A DNA stretch of 64,000 bases from Lentzea pudingi (GCF_014646255.1 NZ_BMNC01000003.1:372001-436000), one strand, 5' to 3'. Positions 49,608 to 58,999 are shown, counted from the stretch's first letter. Made by a program: numbers and translations. Notes: generated by a model not told the origin, from the sequence alone.

Positions 49608-51164
49608 CTACAGATCGAGCGGGTCGAGCAGGCCGTTGCGCAGCGCGAACAACGTCGCGGTCGCGCGGGACGACGCCCCGGTCTTCGTGTAGATCCGCTC
49701 GATGTGCGAGCCCGCCGTCTTGCGCGAGATCCTCAGCCTTTCCGCGACCTCGCCGGTCCGCGCGCCGCGGGAGATGAGGACCAGCACCTCGACCTCGCGC
49801 GGCGTGAGCCCGGCCGGACCCGTCACGCGCCGCCTGCTGCCGTTGCCCGCGGCGGCGAGGACGGCCTCGGCCGCGTCGCCGTCGAGCGCGCCGCCCCTGA
49901 TCGCGTCCCGGACCAGGTCGACGGCCTGCTTGGTGCTCAGCGCCGCCCGGTGCGCCCTCGGCTCGAGCATCGCCCGGTAGGCGCACGCCGCGGCCAGGAG
50001 CCGCCCTGTCATCGGCACGGACGCCCCGGACAGGCCGCGGTGGTACCCACTGCCGTCCATGCGCTCGTGGGCCGTCGCCGCGATGGCACCCAGCCTGGCG
50101 AGCGCCGCAGGCCGGGCCAGGACGCGCTCGGTGTAGTACGAGCTGAGCCGCACGCGCTCCCGGTCGGTGGCCGACAGCGGTCCGGCCTGGTCCAGGACCG
50201 TCACCGGTACGCCGTGCAGCCCGATGTCGTGCAACAACCCCGCACGCCGCGTGGCGACGACGTCACCGGCCGGGAGCCCCATCGACCCGGCCGCCGCGGC
50301 GGCGAGCTCCGCGACACCGCGGGAGTGCCCGGCCCGCGAGGCGCAACGCAGGTCGGTGAAGTCGGCGAACGCCTCCAGCGCCGCGTCCAGCTCACCCCCG
50401 GTCAGCGGACGGCGCAGCCGCGGGTCCGCCGAGAGCGGGTCGATCCCGGTGCCGGCCTCGGCCAGCACCTCGGGCGCGTGCGCGAGGAACGCGTCCACCA
50501 CGCCGGGCGCGAACTGGCGGCCACGCCGTGCGCGGGCGACCTCGAGCGCGTCCTCGATCCCGCCGGTCCGATACCGGACCTCGACGACGTCGGCCAAGTG
50601 CAGCAGGCGCACGGCCGGCGCGATGTCGTCGCCACCCACCCCGTTCGGCACACCGCGCCCGTCCCAGCGGGTGAAGAACTGCCGCAGCGCCGTCACCACG
50701 TCCTGCCCGAGCCCGAGCCGCTCCGCCAGCGTCGAGGTCGTGACGCAGTGGGACTGCATGCCCCGCACGACGTTCTGGCCGCCGGTCCGCACCAGCGTCG
50801 TCGCCACCCGCAACCGGTGCCACATCGGCCCGCCACGCCCGGCACGCCGCAGGAAGAAGCCCATCCCGGCCAGCCCGGCGAGGTCGGCCGTGTAGCTGTC
50901 CGCGCGGAACGCGATGTCGTCCCCGAACGACGCGGCCACCTCGGGGGAGTCGGCGACGCAGCCGACCCAGGCCAGCATCGAGACGTGGAACAGGGAGCGC
51001 CGCTGCTCCTCAGGCACGTCCACGTGCTGCGCGAGCCGTTCCGCGATCCGCCACGACCGGAGCACGTGCTCCATCGGCTGACCCAGCCCGAGGTCGGTGG
51101 CCAGCGAGAACGCGGCCAGCAGTTCGGCCAGGTCGATCCCCGCGTCTCGGTCGGCAGGCTCCAC
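49608..51164 (-). CDS. HD-GYP-like phosphohydrolase fused to a LuxR DNA-binding domain
   Basis: A 518-residue protein. The N-terminal part contains a degenerate HD-like half (TTSTLAERLGLGQDVVTALR, then WDGRGVPNGVGGDD). A second copy with intact-looking motifs follows (RAGLLHDIGLHGVP; AHERMDGSGYHRGLSG). The GYP signature is changed to GYH in that copy. The last 65 residues are a LuxR-type helix-turn-helix (LTPREVEVLVLISRGARTGE, LRISRKTAGSHIERIY). Such combinations occur in actinobacteria; whether they hydrolyse a cyclic dinucleotide or only sense one is unknown. It stands alone. Confidence 0.85.
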   Translation of the reverse strand: MEPADRDAGIDLAELLAAFSLATDLGLGQPMEHVLRSWRIAERLAQHVDVPEEQRRSLFHVSMLAWVGCVADSPEVAASFGDDIAFRADSYTADLAGLAGMGFFLRRAGRGGPMWHRLRVATTLVRTGGQNVVRGMQSHCVTTSTLAERLGLGQDVVTALRQFFTRWDGRGVPNGVGGDDIAPAVRLLHLADVVEVRYRTGGIEDALEVARARRGRQFAPGVVDAFLAHAPEVLAEAGTGIDPLSADPRLRRPLTGGELDAALEAFADFTDLRCASRAGHSRGVAELAAAAAGSMGLPAGDVVATRRAGLLHDIGLHGVPVTVLDQAGPLSATDRERVRLSSYYTERVLARPAALARLGAIAATAHERMDGSGYHRGLSGASVPMTGRLLAAACAYRAMLEPRAHRAALSTKQAVDLVRDAIRGGALDGDAAEAVLAAAGNGSRRRVTGPAGLTPREVEVLVLISRGARTGEVAERLRISRKTAGSHIERIYTKTGASSRATATLFALRNGLLDPLDL

Positions 51165-51543
51165 CCGCGAAGCGTAGCCCCGCGCCGTGGCCCGGCTCGG
51201 GTCTCGCGTGGGTGGCGGGCTGACTCCGCGATTTCTGGGGACGGTGATGGGCCGGCACGGGGTGCGGGGGCTTGGTGGTCTCGGGAGGTGATCGGCCGAC
51301 GCGTGTGCGGCGCTTCAGGGCCGCAGGGCGGTCATTCCGCCGAATTCACGAATATTTGTCCCCGATCGACCCCGGCGAGGCCGGGCCGGTGACCTCGGCG
51401 GACGTGGAGACCTCACCTTGTGTAGCGGCTCGCTCACCAGCAGAGATGTGACCATGAACACTCGCCTGTGACGTTCCCGTGTTCATTTCGTAATGTGGCG
51501 GCCCGTGTGAGCATGCCCTGTCCCCAACGCAAGGTGTTCCCGA
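51165..51543. other. Long gap upstream of the secreted proline-rich protein
   Basis: No gene is visible on either strand. The region from about 51340 is AT-richer (CCGAATTCACGAATATTTG) and probably contains the promoter and leader for the gene at 51544. I looked for a c-di-AMP riboswitch, common before such genes, and did not recognise one. Confidence 0.4.
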
Positions 51544-52209
51544 ATGCCGGGCCGACATAGAACCGAGCAGACAGCCAGTCGAAAGCTGCCCATCGCGGTG
51601 GCCGCCACCCTGACCGTGGGCCTGGTCGCGACCTTCTGGGTCGTCCGAACCACCGACCAGCAGGTCGATCCCACCGGAGCGGCCGCCCAACTGGTCGCCC
51701 CGTCGACCTCCGCCAGCCAGGACCCGTCGTCCGCCGCGCCGTCGTCGTCGGCCAGCACGCCGCCGTCCTCGCAGCCTCCGGTGACCACGACGGTCCCCAC
51801 GACCACTCCACCGCCACCGCCACCTCCGCCGCCACCACCGCCGCCGCCGCCGCCCTGTCCGACCACTTTGGACGGAGTGAAGCCGCACGTGGCACAGGTG
51901 GGTCACCACATCGCGGGCAAGTTCGGCGTCGACGACATCGGCGGCGCGGCCGGCCGTGGCGGCTCCGGCGACCACCCCACCGGTCTGGCGCTGGACTTCA
52001 TGGTCGACACCGCCACCGGCAACCCCCTGGCCGACTACGTGCTGGCCAACCGCAAGGCGTTCGGGGTCACCTACGTGATCTGGCGCCAGCGCTACAACGA
52101 CGGCAGCGGCTGGTCGGTGATGGAGGACCGGGGTAGTCCCACGGCCAACCACATGGACCACGTGCACGTATCGTTCCAGGCGAACGCGACCGTCAAGGTC
52201 TCCTGCTGA
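51544..52209 (+). CDS. Secreted ARB_07466-type protein with polyproline linker
   Basis: A 221-residue protein. An N-terminal basic segment and membrane helix (LPIAVAATLTVGLVATFWVV) leads to a Ser/Thr/Pro linker with 16 consecutive prolines (about residues 89-104). The last 110 residues are an ARB_07466-like catalytic-type domain (HPTGLALDFMVDTATGNPLA, YVIWRQRYNDGSGW, NHMDHVHVSF), with His/Asp pairs like those of D-Ala-D-Ala peptidase/VanY folds. The proline run should reach across the cell wall. Likely a peptidoglycan- or surface-acting protein. Confidence 0.82.
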   Translation: MPGRHRTEQTASRKLPIAVAATLTVGLVATFWVVRTTDQQVDPTGAAAQLVAPSTSASQDPSSAAPSSSASTPPSSQPPVTTTVPTTTPPPPPPPPPPPPPPPPCPTTLDGVKPHVAQVGHHIAGKFGVDDIGGAAGRGGSGDHPTGLALDFMVDTATGNPLADYVLANRKAFGVTYVIWRQRYNDGSGWSVMEDRGSPTANHMDHVHVSFQANATVKVSC

Positions 52210-52240
52210 CCCGCTCGCTCCTCATGCGTTTCGCCGGGAG

Positions 52241-52748
52241 TCAGGCAGCGCTGATCGCGGTCTGACGGCGGGCCATCCAGCCCATGAGCCGGACCATCTT
52301 GCGGCGCAGCAGGAGCTTGCCGAGGACGGCGAGCGGCCGGCCGTTGGTGATGACCGACGGGGAGCGGACCGGCGGTCGAGCGTGTCGAGGGCGATCTTCA
52401 CGACCTGCGTGGGGGTCGCCCTTTTCGTGCCATAGTCGGCGGACTGGCTGCCGGCGACGTCGTAGAACTCGGTGCTGGTGGCGCCGGGGCACACCGCGAG
52501 GACGCGCAGGCGGGTGCCGCGGGTCTCCTCCCACAGTGATTCGGTGAAGCTGAGGACGAAGGCCTTGGTGGCGCCGTAGACGCTGAGGTACGGCGTCGGC
52601 TGGAAGCCCAGCAGGCTCGCGACGTTGACCAGGATGCCGGAGTCGGTGCGGCTCAGCGGGTCGATGTAGGCGCGGCTGAGGTCGACCAGCGCGCTGACGT
52701 TGAGCGCGATCATGCTCTGCAGGCGGTCGGGGTCCTCTTCGGTGAAGC
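52241..52748 (-). pseudogene. SDR gene, 5'-truncated and frameshifted
   Basis: The minus strand reads EEDPDRLQSMIALNVSALVD, then VNVASLLGFQPTPYLSVYGA with TKAF (the catalytic Ser and Tyr-x3-Lys region) and a C-terminal frame VITNGRPLAVLGKLLLRRKM after a shift near 52365-52375. The nucleotide-binding N-terminus (about 90 residues) is missing; at 52748 the sequence becomes a TetR fragment on the other strand. It is a dead SDR gene. Confidence 0.75.
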
Positions 52749-52948
52749 AGGCTCGCTGGCAGGACCTGTTCGCCCCGCTGATCGAGCCACGACTGCCCGC
52801 TTCCGGCCACCGCACACTGCAGGCCCGCGCGATCGCGGCCGCGGCGATCGTGTGCCTGCACGCGGCCAACGAGGAGTGGGTGCGCCTGGGCGGACAGGCC
52901 GACATGCTCGACCTCTACGACACCGCCGTGCAGGCGATCCGCCGGTGA
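52749..52948 (+). pseudogene. TetR regulator, C-terminal fragment
   Basis: The plus frame RWQDLFAPLIEPRLPASGHR, then LQARAIAAAAIVCLHAANEE and WVRLGGQADMLDLYDTAVQA is the usual C-terminal domain of a TetR regulator, with no helix-turn-helix. It begins exactly where the SDR fragment ends on the other strand, as if the divergent pair lost its common middle. Confidence 0.65.
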
Positions 52949-53078
52949 AGCGGGTCCGCGGCTCACACCAGAGCCACCGCGGCGGCGACGACGGCAGGGG
53001 CGGCGCTGGGGCGTCCGTGCCCGCGGTGACCATGAGCACAACCCGGTTGAAACCAGCCGATCTGGGCATACCTCGCCC

Positions 53079-55190
53079 GTGAAAGCCTGGCCTGGAACCT
53101 CCTACCCCCTCGGCGCCACCTACGACGGCGTCGGCACCAACTTCGCGTTGTTCTCGGAGGTCGCCGACCGCGTCGAGCTGTGCCTGTTCGACGACGACGG
53201 CCACGAGACGCGTGTCCAGCTCTCCGAGGTGAACGGTTTCGTCCACCACGGGTACCTGCACGGCGTCGGGCCGGGACAGCGGTACGGCTACCGCGTGCAC
53301 GGGCCGTACGACCCCGCGCGCGGCCTGCGGTGCAACCCGAACAAGCTGCTGATCGACCCGTACGCGAAGGCGATCAGCGACGGGCTCGAGTGGGACGAGT
53401 CGCTGTTCGGCTACCGGTTCGGGTCGCCGGAGGAGCGCAACGACGACGACTCCGCGCCGTACATCCCGAAGTCGGTGGTGGTCAGCCCGTTCTTCGACTG
53501 GGCGGACGACAGGCTGCCCAAGACGCCGTACCACCAGAGCGTCATCTACGAGGCGCACGTCCGCGGGCTCACCATCGCCCACCCGGAGATCCCGGAGCGG
53601 CTGCGGGGCACCTACGCGGGTCTCGCGCACCCGGCGATGATCGACCACCTCACCGGGCTCGGGATCACGGCGGTCGAACTGATGCCGGTGCACCAGTTCG
53701 TCAGCGACCACACCCTGCAGGAGAAGGGGCTCTCCAACTACTGGGGCTACAACACGATCGGCTTCTTCGCCCCGCACGACGCCTACGCCTCGCTGGCCGG
53801 TTCCGGCAACCAGGTGCAGGAGTTCAAGGGCATGGTCAAGGCCCTGCACGCCGCAGGGATCGAGGTCATCCTCGACGTGGTCTACAACCACACGGCGGAG
53901 GGCAACCACCTCGGGCCGACGTTGTCGATGCGCGGTATCGACAACGAGTCGTACTACCGGCTCGAGGACGAGAACCCGCAGTACTACACGGACTACACGG
54001 GTACGGGCAACTCGTTGAACGTGCGGTCGCCGCACACGTTGCAGCTGATCATGGACTCGTTGCGGTACTGGGTCACCGAGATGCACGTGGACGGTTTCCG
54101 GTTCGACCTGGCGGCGACGCTGGCGCGGGAGTTCTACGACGTGGACCGGCTGGCGACGTTCTTCGAGGTCGTGCAGCAGGACCCGGTGGTGTCGCAGGTC
54201 AAGCTGATCGCGGAGCCGTGGGACGTCGGTCCCGGTGGCTACCAGGTCGGCAACTTCCCTCCACTGTGGACGGAGTGGAACGGCAAGTACCGCGACACCG
54301 TGCGCGACTTCTGGCGCGGCGAGCCGGCGACGCTCGGCGAGTTCGCCTCCCGCTTCACCGGCAGCAGCGACCTCTACCAGAACGACGGGCGCCGCCCGTA
54401 CGCGTCGATCAACTTCGTGACGGCGCACGACGGCTTCACGCTCAACGACCTGGTGTCGTACAACGAGAAGCACAACGAGGCCAACGGCGAGGACAACCAG
54501 GACGGCGAGAGCCACAACCGGTCCTGGAACTGCGGTGCGGAAGGGCCGACGGACGATCCCGGGGTCCTGGAGCTGCGGGCACGGCAGCGGCGCAACCTGA
54601 TCGCCACCCTGTTGCTGTCGCAGGGAGTGCCGATGATCCTGCACGGCGACGAGTTCGGCCGCACCCAGCACGGCAACAACAACGTGTACTGCCAGGACAG
54701 CGACATCGCGTGGGTCGACTGGTCGCTGCTGGGCGAGAACGCCGAGCTGGTCGAGTTCACCTCGGGGCTCACGGCGCTGCGCAAGGCGCACCCGGTGTTC
54801 CGGCGCAAGCGGTTCTTCGTCGGGCGGCCGATCCGCAAGGCCGACGAGCTGCGCGACATCGCGTGGTTCACGCCGTCGGGCGACGAGATGACCGACGAGA
54901 ACTGGGAGGACGACTTCGGCAGGTCGATCGTCATCTTCCTCAACGGCGACGGCATCCCCGACCTCGACGAGCGCGGCCAGCGGGTGTCCGACGACTCGTT
55001 CCTGATCGCGTTCAACGCCCACCACGAGGACATCGAGGTGACGCTGCCCGATGCGACCTACGGTGCGGAGTGGGTGGTCGTGGCCGACACCGCGACCGGC
55101 GAGGTCGGGGAGGCGGAGAAGCCGATCACCGCGTGCGGCCAGCTGCTCCTGGCGGCGCGGTCTCTGGTCGTGCTGCGCCGCGTGAACTGA
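53079..55190 (+). CDS. glgX: Glycogen debranching enzyme GlgX (GH13)
   Basis: A 703-residue GH13 isoamylase-type debranching enzyme. N-terminal CBM48 (GTSYPLGATYDGVGTNFALF) is followed by the barrel: VYNHT, then GFRFDLAATL with the nucleophile Asp, the acid/base Glu (LIAEPWDVG) and FVTAHDGFTL (third acid). It hydrolyses alpha-1,6 branches of limit dextrins during glycogen turnover. No other glg gene is nearby. GTG 53079 is the natural start. Confidence 0.96.
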   Translation: MKAWPGTSYPLGATYDGVGTNFALFSEVADRVELCLFDDDGHETRVQLSEVNGFVHHGYLHGVGPGQRYGYRVHGPYDPARGLRCNPNKLLIDPYAKAISDGLEWDESLFGYRFGSPEERNDDDSAPYIPKSVVVSPFFDWADDRLPKTPYHQSVIYEAHVRGLTIAHPEIPERLRGTYAGLAHPAMIDHLTGLGITAVELMPVHQFVSDHTLQEKGLSNYWGYNTIGFFAPHDAYASLAGSGNQVQEFKGMVKALHAAGIEVILDVVYNHTAEGNHLGPTLSMRGIDNESYYRLEDENPQYYTDYTGTGNSLNVRSPHTLQLIMDSLRYWVTEMHVDGFRFDLAATLAREFYDVDRLATFFEVVQQDPVVSQVKLIAEPWDVGPGGYQVGNFPPLWTEWNGKYRDTVRDFWRGEPATLGEFASRFTGSSDLYQNDGRRPYASINFVTAHDGFTLNDLVSYNEKHNEANGEDNQDGESHNRSWNCGAEGPTDDPGVLELRARQRRNLIATLLLSQGVPMILHGDEFGRTQHGNNNVYCQDSDIAWVDWSLLGENAELVEFTSGLTALRKAHPVFRRKRFFVGRPIRKADELRDIAWFTPSGDEMTDENWEDDFGRSIVIFLNGDGIPDLDERGQRVSDDSFLIAFNAHHEDIEVTLPDATYGAEWVVVADTATGEVGEAEKPITACGQLLLAARSLVVLRRVN

Positions 55191-55295
55191 CGCCGGGACC
55201 ACCGGTCGGTCGTCGGCGCGTGGCCGCTCACCGAGGAGCGCCTCGGCCAGTACCTGCGCGTCGTTTGCGGCGGTGTTCGCGGGGAAGTCAGGCAC

Positions 55296-56018
55296 ATGGA
55301 CCACGACCTGCCGCTCGCCGACGAGCTCGCGGCCGTGTCCGCGCGGATGTCGGGCCTGCTGCTGTCCCGGGAGACGGTCCACACGGCGTTGAGCCTGGTG
55401 ACGTCGCTGGCGGGGGAAGCACTGCCCGGCGCCGCGGGCGCGGGTGTGACGCTGCTCGACGAGCACGGCCGAAGGGTGACCGCGGCGGCCACCGACCCGC
55501 TCGTGCTGGGGCTGGACGAGCTCCAGTACGAGCTGGGCGAGGGCCCGTGCCTGAGCGCGTGGGAACAGCGGCGGGTGCTGCGCGTCGACGACTTCGCCGG
55601 GGAACCGCGCTGGCCGCGCTGGGCGGGGGCCGCGCTCGGATCGGGGATGCGGGCGGCGTTGAGCGCGCCGCTGGTGGCCGGGGGCGACGCGCTCGGTGCG
55701 ATCAAGGTGTACGGCCGCAAGCCCTCCACGTTCGGGGAACGCGACGAGTACCTGCTCACGATGTTCGCCGCGCAGGCGGCGATCCTGGTCGCCAACGTGC
55801 GCTCGTTCGAGAACGCGCGCAGGCTCAGCGACGCGCTCGCCGAGCAGTTGCGCGGCCGGGACGTGATCAGCATGGCCAAGGGGATCCTCATGGCGCGTGA
55901 GCACGTCGACGAGGGAACCGCGTTCGCCTTGCTCGCGCGTGACTCCCTGGACGAGAACAAGAGGCTGCGCGACCTGGCCGCGGTGCTGGTGCGGTCGACC
56001 GCCCGCCGGGATCGTTGA
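55296..56018 (+). CDS. GAF-ANTAR regulator
   Basis: A 240-residue protein. A GAF domain (about residues 20-165; GVTLLDEHGRRVTAAATDPL, ELGEGPCLSAW) is joined to a C-terminal ANTAR RNA-binding domain (SDALAEQLRGRDVISMAKGI, then RDSLDENKRLRDLAAVLV). ANTAR proteins prevent transcription termination by binding paired hairpins in leaders. ATG 55296 is chosen from the GAF start. It overlaps or abuts the next gene (TTGA/ATG junction), so the two share an operon. Confidence 0.9.
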   Translation: MDHDLPLADELAAVSARMSGLLLSRETVHTALSLVTSLAGEALPGAAGAGVTLLDEHGRRVTAAATDPLVLGLDELQYELGEGPCLSAWEQRRVLRVDDFAGEPRWPRWAGAALGSGMRAALSAPLVAGGDALGAIKVYGRKPSTFGERDEYLLTMFAAQAAILVANVRSFENARRLSDALAEQLRGRDVISMAKGILMAREHVDEGTAFALLARDSLDENKRLRDLAAVLVRSTARRDR

Positions 56019-56023
56019 CCGCC

Positions 56024-57493
56024 ATGTCCTACGACCAGCAGTCGGCGGGGCAGGACGAGCAGCTCCGGGCGTTCTCGCTCGCCCTCGCCCGCTCCGGCCT
56101 GACCGCGCAGGACCTGTGGACGCGGTACTTCGCCCTGGGCGGGAACAGCGGCCTGATCGAGGTCGAGGCCTACCTGCACGGACTGATGCCGCTACCACCG
56201 TCGCAGCGCGACGTCCTGGCGCACGCGATCAACGAGCGACTCGACGAGCTCACCTGGCCGCACCGCGTCCCCTACACGTTCCGCCCGCCCGCGAGCAGTC
56301 CGCGCACCGGCTCCCTGGCGGCACTGGTCAGGTTGCTCGACGGCATGCACCAGGCGCCCCCGGAACGCCTGCCGCTCGTCGCGGCGACCGCGGGCAGGGC
56401 GCTGGGCCTGGAGATCACGATCTACCTCGTCGACTACGAGCAGGGCGTGCTGCACCCGTTGAGCGATCGGCCGGACCAGGGCCTCGTGCCGCTCGGGGTG
56501 GACTCCACGCTGCCCGGCAGGGCGTTCCGGATGATCGAGACGGTGTTCTCCGGCGCCGACGGACGGCCTCGGCTGTGGGTGCCGCTGCTCGACGGCGTCG
56601 AACGGCTCGGCGTGCTCGGCGTGACCCTGCCGGAGGGAACGGACCCGCACGACGCCGGCCTGCGCGAGCGGTGCCGGTGGCTGTCCGCCCTCATCGGTCA
56701 CCTCGTCACCATCACCACCCACTACGGCGACGGCCTGGACGTCCTGCGCCTGAACAGGCCGAGGACCCCGGCCGCCGACCTGATCTGGCAGCTGCTGCCA
56801 CCGCTCACCGCCGCGACGGACTGCTTCGCCATCGCCGGGGTCCTGGAACCCTGCTACGAGGTCGGCGGTGACGCCTTCGACTACGCCCTGTCGGAGACCA
56901 CGGCGTTCCTGGCGATCTTCGACGCCGTCGGGCACACGATGCGCAGCGGGTTTGTGGCCGCTGCGGCACTGGCCGCCTGCCGCAGCAGCCGCCGCGCGGG
57001 GCACGGCCTGTACGAGCAGGCCAGGGCCATGGACGAGACGATCGCGGGCGAGTTCCCGCGCGGCGCGTTCGCCACCGGCGTCCTGGCCGAGCTGGACCTG
57101 CTCAGCGGTCGCCTGCGCTACGTCAACGCCGGCCATCCGCCGCCTCTGCTGATGCGGTCGGGCAAGGTCGTCAAGCAGCTGACGGGCGGTCGCAGGCTGC
57201 CGTTCGGGCTGGGCACCGGTGAGCTGACCATCGCCGAGGAGCCGCTGCAGTCCGACGACTGGCTCTTCCTGCACACCGACGGCGTCACGGAGGCGCGCGA
57301 CGCCAACGGGGAGTTCTTCGGCGAGACGCGGCTGACGGACTTCCTCGAGCGGGAGGCCGCGGCCGCGCACCCGCCGCCGGAGACCACGCGCCGATTGGCC
57401 AAGGCCGTGCTGGCACACCAGAACGGCGTCCTGCAGGACGACGCGACCGTTCTGCTGGCCCGGTGGATCAAGCGCGGCGAACTGGCCCCGTGA
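56024..57493 (+). CDS. SpoIIE-type PP2C phosphatase with GAF-like sensor domain
   Basis: A 489-residue protein. The N-terminal 250 residues are a helical segment and a GAF-like domain (GLEITIYLVDYEQGVLHPL). The C-terminus is a PP2C/SpoIIE phosphatase: EVGGDAFDYAL (metal-binding Asp), IFDAVGHTMRSGFVAAAALA, FATGVLAELDLLSGRLRYVN, LFLHTDGVTEARD and QDDATVLLARW. Such enzymes dephosphorylate anti-anti-sigma factors, activating stress sigma factors. It follows the GAF-ANTAR gene within six bases. ATG 56024 is preferred to TTG 56015. Confidence 0.9.
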   Translation: MSYDQQSAGQDEQLRAFSLALARSGLTAQDLWTRYFALGGNSGLIEVEAYLHGLMPLPPSQRDVLAHAINERLDELTWPHRVPYTFRPPASSPRTGSLAALVRLLDGMHQAPPERLPLVAATAGRALGLEITIYLVDYEQGVLHPLSDRPDQGLVPLGVDSTLPGRAFRMIETVFSGADGRPRLWVPLLDGVERLGVLGVTLPEGTDPHDAGLRERCRWLSALIGHLVTITTHYGDGLDVLRLNRPRTPAADLIWQLLPPLTAATDCFAIAGVLEPCYEVGGDAFDYALSETTAFLAIFDAVGHTMRSGFVAAAALAACRSSRRAGHGLYEQARAMDETIAGEFPRGAFATGVLAELDLLSGRLRYVNAGHPPPLLMRSGKVVKQLTGGRRLPFGLGTGELTIAEEPLQSDDWLFLHTDGVTEARDANGEFFGETRLTDFLEREAAAAHPPPETTRRLAKAVLAHQNGVLQDDATVLLARWIKRGELAP

Positions 57494-57663
57494 GAAGACA
57501 CGGGCGGCCGCGCACCGCCGGTACGGTGTGAAGCTGCGTCGCAGCCGTTGGTGCGCATGCCCGACGGCCCAGGCGCGACCGTGACCCCTGCGCGACGAGC
57601 CACCAGGATGAAGAGGCTGCCAGGTGCTTGTGCCGTCGTCGTCACAAGGGAAACCATGTGCTC

Positions 57664-57999
57664 ATGGCGTCTGAGAAGCGGGCGTGGGAGTTGGCGGAAC
57701 GCATCCGGCTGCTGGAGTCGCGCCGAGCCGAGTTGCGCACGCACGCCGGCAGGGCGTCGACCGCCTGCCAGGTGGAGACCGCGGCGGCCGCGCTGGCCCT
57801 GGCCCGGCGCCACGCCGCGGAAGCACGGGAGAGGCTGCGCCGGAGCTTCGCCAACGCCGCCACCGCCCACGAACGAGCCGCGGAGGCGCACACGCGGGCG
57901 GCGGCGCTGGGTGGCCGCGGCGCCGCGGGACACCTCGCCGCAGCCCGCCGGCACCGGGCCGACGCGCAGGAGGACCGCACGCGGGCCGCCGAGATGTGA
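57664..57999 (+). CDS. Alanine/arginine-rich coiled-coil protein
   Basis: A 111-residue, almost entirely helical protein (ASEKRAWELAERIRLLESRR, ALARRHAAEARERLRRSFAN). The heptad pattern suggests a coiled coil. It is rich in Ala, Arg and His, with no known domain. ATG 57664 is preceded by GGGAAACC. Function unknown. The 170-base gap before it holds no gene. Confidence 0.55.
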   Translation: MASEKRAWELAERIRLLESRRAELRTHAGRASTACQVETAAAALALARRHAAEARERLRRSFANAATAHERAAEAHTRAAALGGRGAAGHLAAARRHRADAQEDRTRAAEM

Positions 58000-58090
58000 C
58001 GCCACCGCTGGTTTCACCGCCTCGCGGTGGGCAACTCCGCCGCAATGGCCGCCCTGCGCGCCCCATTGCCGTCAAGACCCAGGAGTGGTC

Positions 58091-58769
58091 GTGCGAGTGA
58101 TTCCGTCCGGTCGGGTGGACGTCAGGTCGATGCTGCACGGGTTGCGCGAGAAGGGGTTCAACTACTCGCCGGACGAGGTCAAGCGGCCCGCGTGGACGTT
58201 CGACGTGCATCGGCACGAACTGGGAACCGAAGCCGTGGGACCGCCGGAGGAGAACGGGCTGTGGCACCGCGCGCGAACCCTGGTGGCGAACTACGAGTTC
58301 ACCCCGCCGGAGATCATCCGCGGCTTCTACGAGGCCGGTACCGAGCTGATGGGACGCGACATCCTCTTGCAGGCCCGGTTGCCCGGTCTCCGGTTCCTGA
58401 TGGGGGTGCGCGTGACGCAGGTGCTCGACGAGTCCTCCGCCGGCCGCACCCCGGTGGGGCTGGAGCTACGAGACGCTGGAAGGCCACCTCGAACGCGGCA
58501 GGGTCGACTACGAACTGGTCAAGACCCACGACACCGGTGCCGTGGAGTTCTTCGCCCGCAGCTACTCCCAGCTGCACCCGCTCGCGCCGTGGTGGATGAA
58601 GCGGGGATGGCGCTGGTTCGGCCGCCGCACGCAGCTGCGCTTCTACCGCCGTGCCGGGCAACGGTTGCGGCTGCTCACCGGCGACGCCCACGGTCCGGTG
58701 GTGGTCGTGCCCAGCGCCACCGAGCACGCCGGCCGCTGGAGCCTCTCGCTGCCGGATCCGCTGCGGTGA
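58091..58769 (+). pseudogene. DUF1990 family protein with a frameshift
   Basis: GTG 58091 (after CCAGGAG) opens RVIPSGRVDVRSMLHGLREK and continues NYEFTPPEIIRGFYEAGTEL and LMGVRVTQVLDESSAGRTP. Near 58457 the frame must jump by one base, and the neighbouring frame continues WGWSYETLEGHLERGRVDYE to ATEHAGRWSLSLPDPLR and TGA 58769. The extra base sits in a CCCC or GGGG run. The reconstructed protein of about 225 residues fits DUF1990 throughout, so a sequencing indel or very recent mutation is possible. Confidence 0.75.
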
Positions 58770-58831
58770 GGTTGGCGGCTCGATCGCCGGATAGCCGAGC
58801 GCGAGGCCGGCCACCGAGGAGACGAGCTGTC

Positions 58832-58999
58832 GTGAGAGTTGTGATCACCGGAGCGTCGGGCAACGTCGGGACCGGCGTGCTGCGGGCATTGGCCGCGGAC
58901 ACCGAAGACCACGAGGTGCTGGGCATCTGCCGCCGCCCACCGCCCTCGGTGTGGCGCGTGAATGACAGCGCACCGCCAGCGCGGCCGCGCTGGCGGTGA
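58832..58999 (+). pseudogene. NAD-dependent epimerase, N-terminal remnant
   Basis: GTG 58832, with GAGGAG upstream, begins MRVVITGASGNVGTGVLRAL, the Rossmann start of an extended SDR/epimerase. After about 37 residues (ending GICRRPPPSV) the family pattern stops, and the frame ends at TGA 58999 inside a hairpin. The rest of the gene, about 270 residues, is missing. Confidence 0.65.
58971..58998. terminator. Perfect palindromic terminator
   Basis: A 28-base perfect palindrome (arms CACCGCCAGCGCGG and complement, no loop). It separates the epimerase remnant from the convergent DUF4383 gene, starting about 15 bases after the latter's stop. Confidence 0.7.

Noticed and set aside
51165..51543. 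Possible c-di-AMP (ydaO-type) riboswitch before the secreted ARB_07466-type gene
   Set aside because: Such genes often have one, but I could not match the conserved core; a covariance search would be needed.
53041..53078. Promoter TTGAAA with CATACC before glgX
   Set aside because: Spacing of 14 bases is too short for a normal promoter.
52710..56198. 1162-residue minus-strand frame opposite glgX
   Set aside because: No motifs; antisense shadow of a well-supported enzyme.
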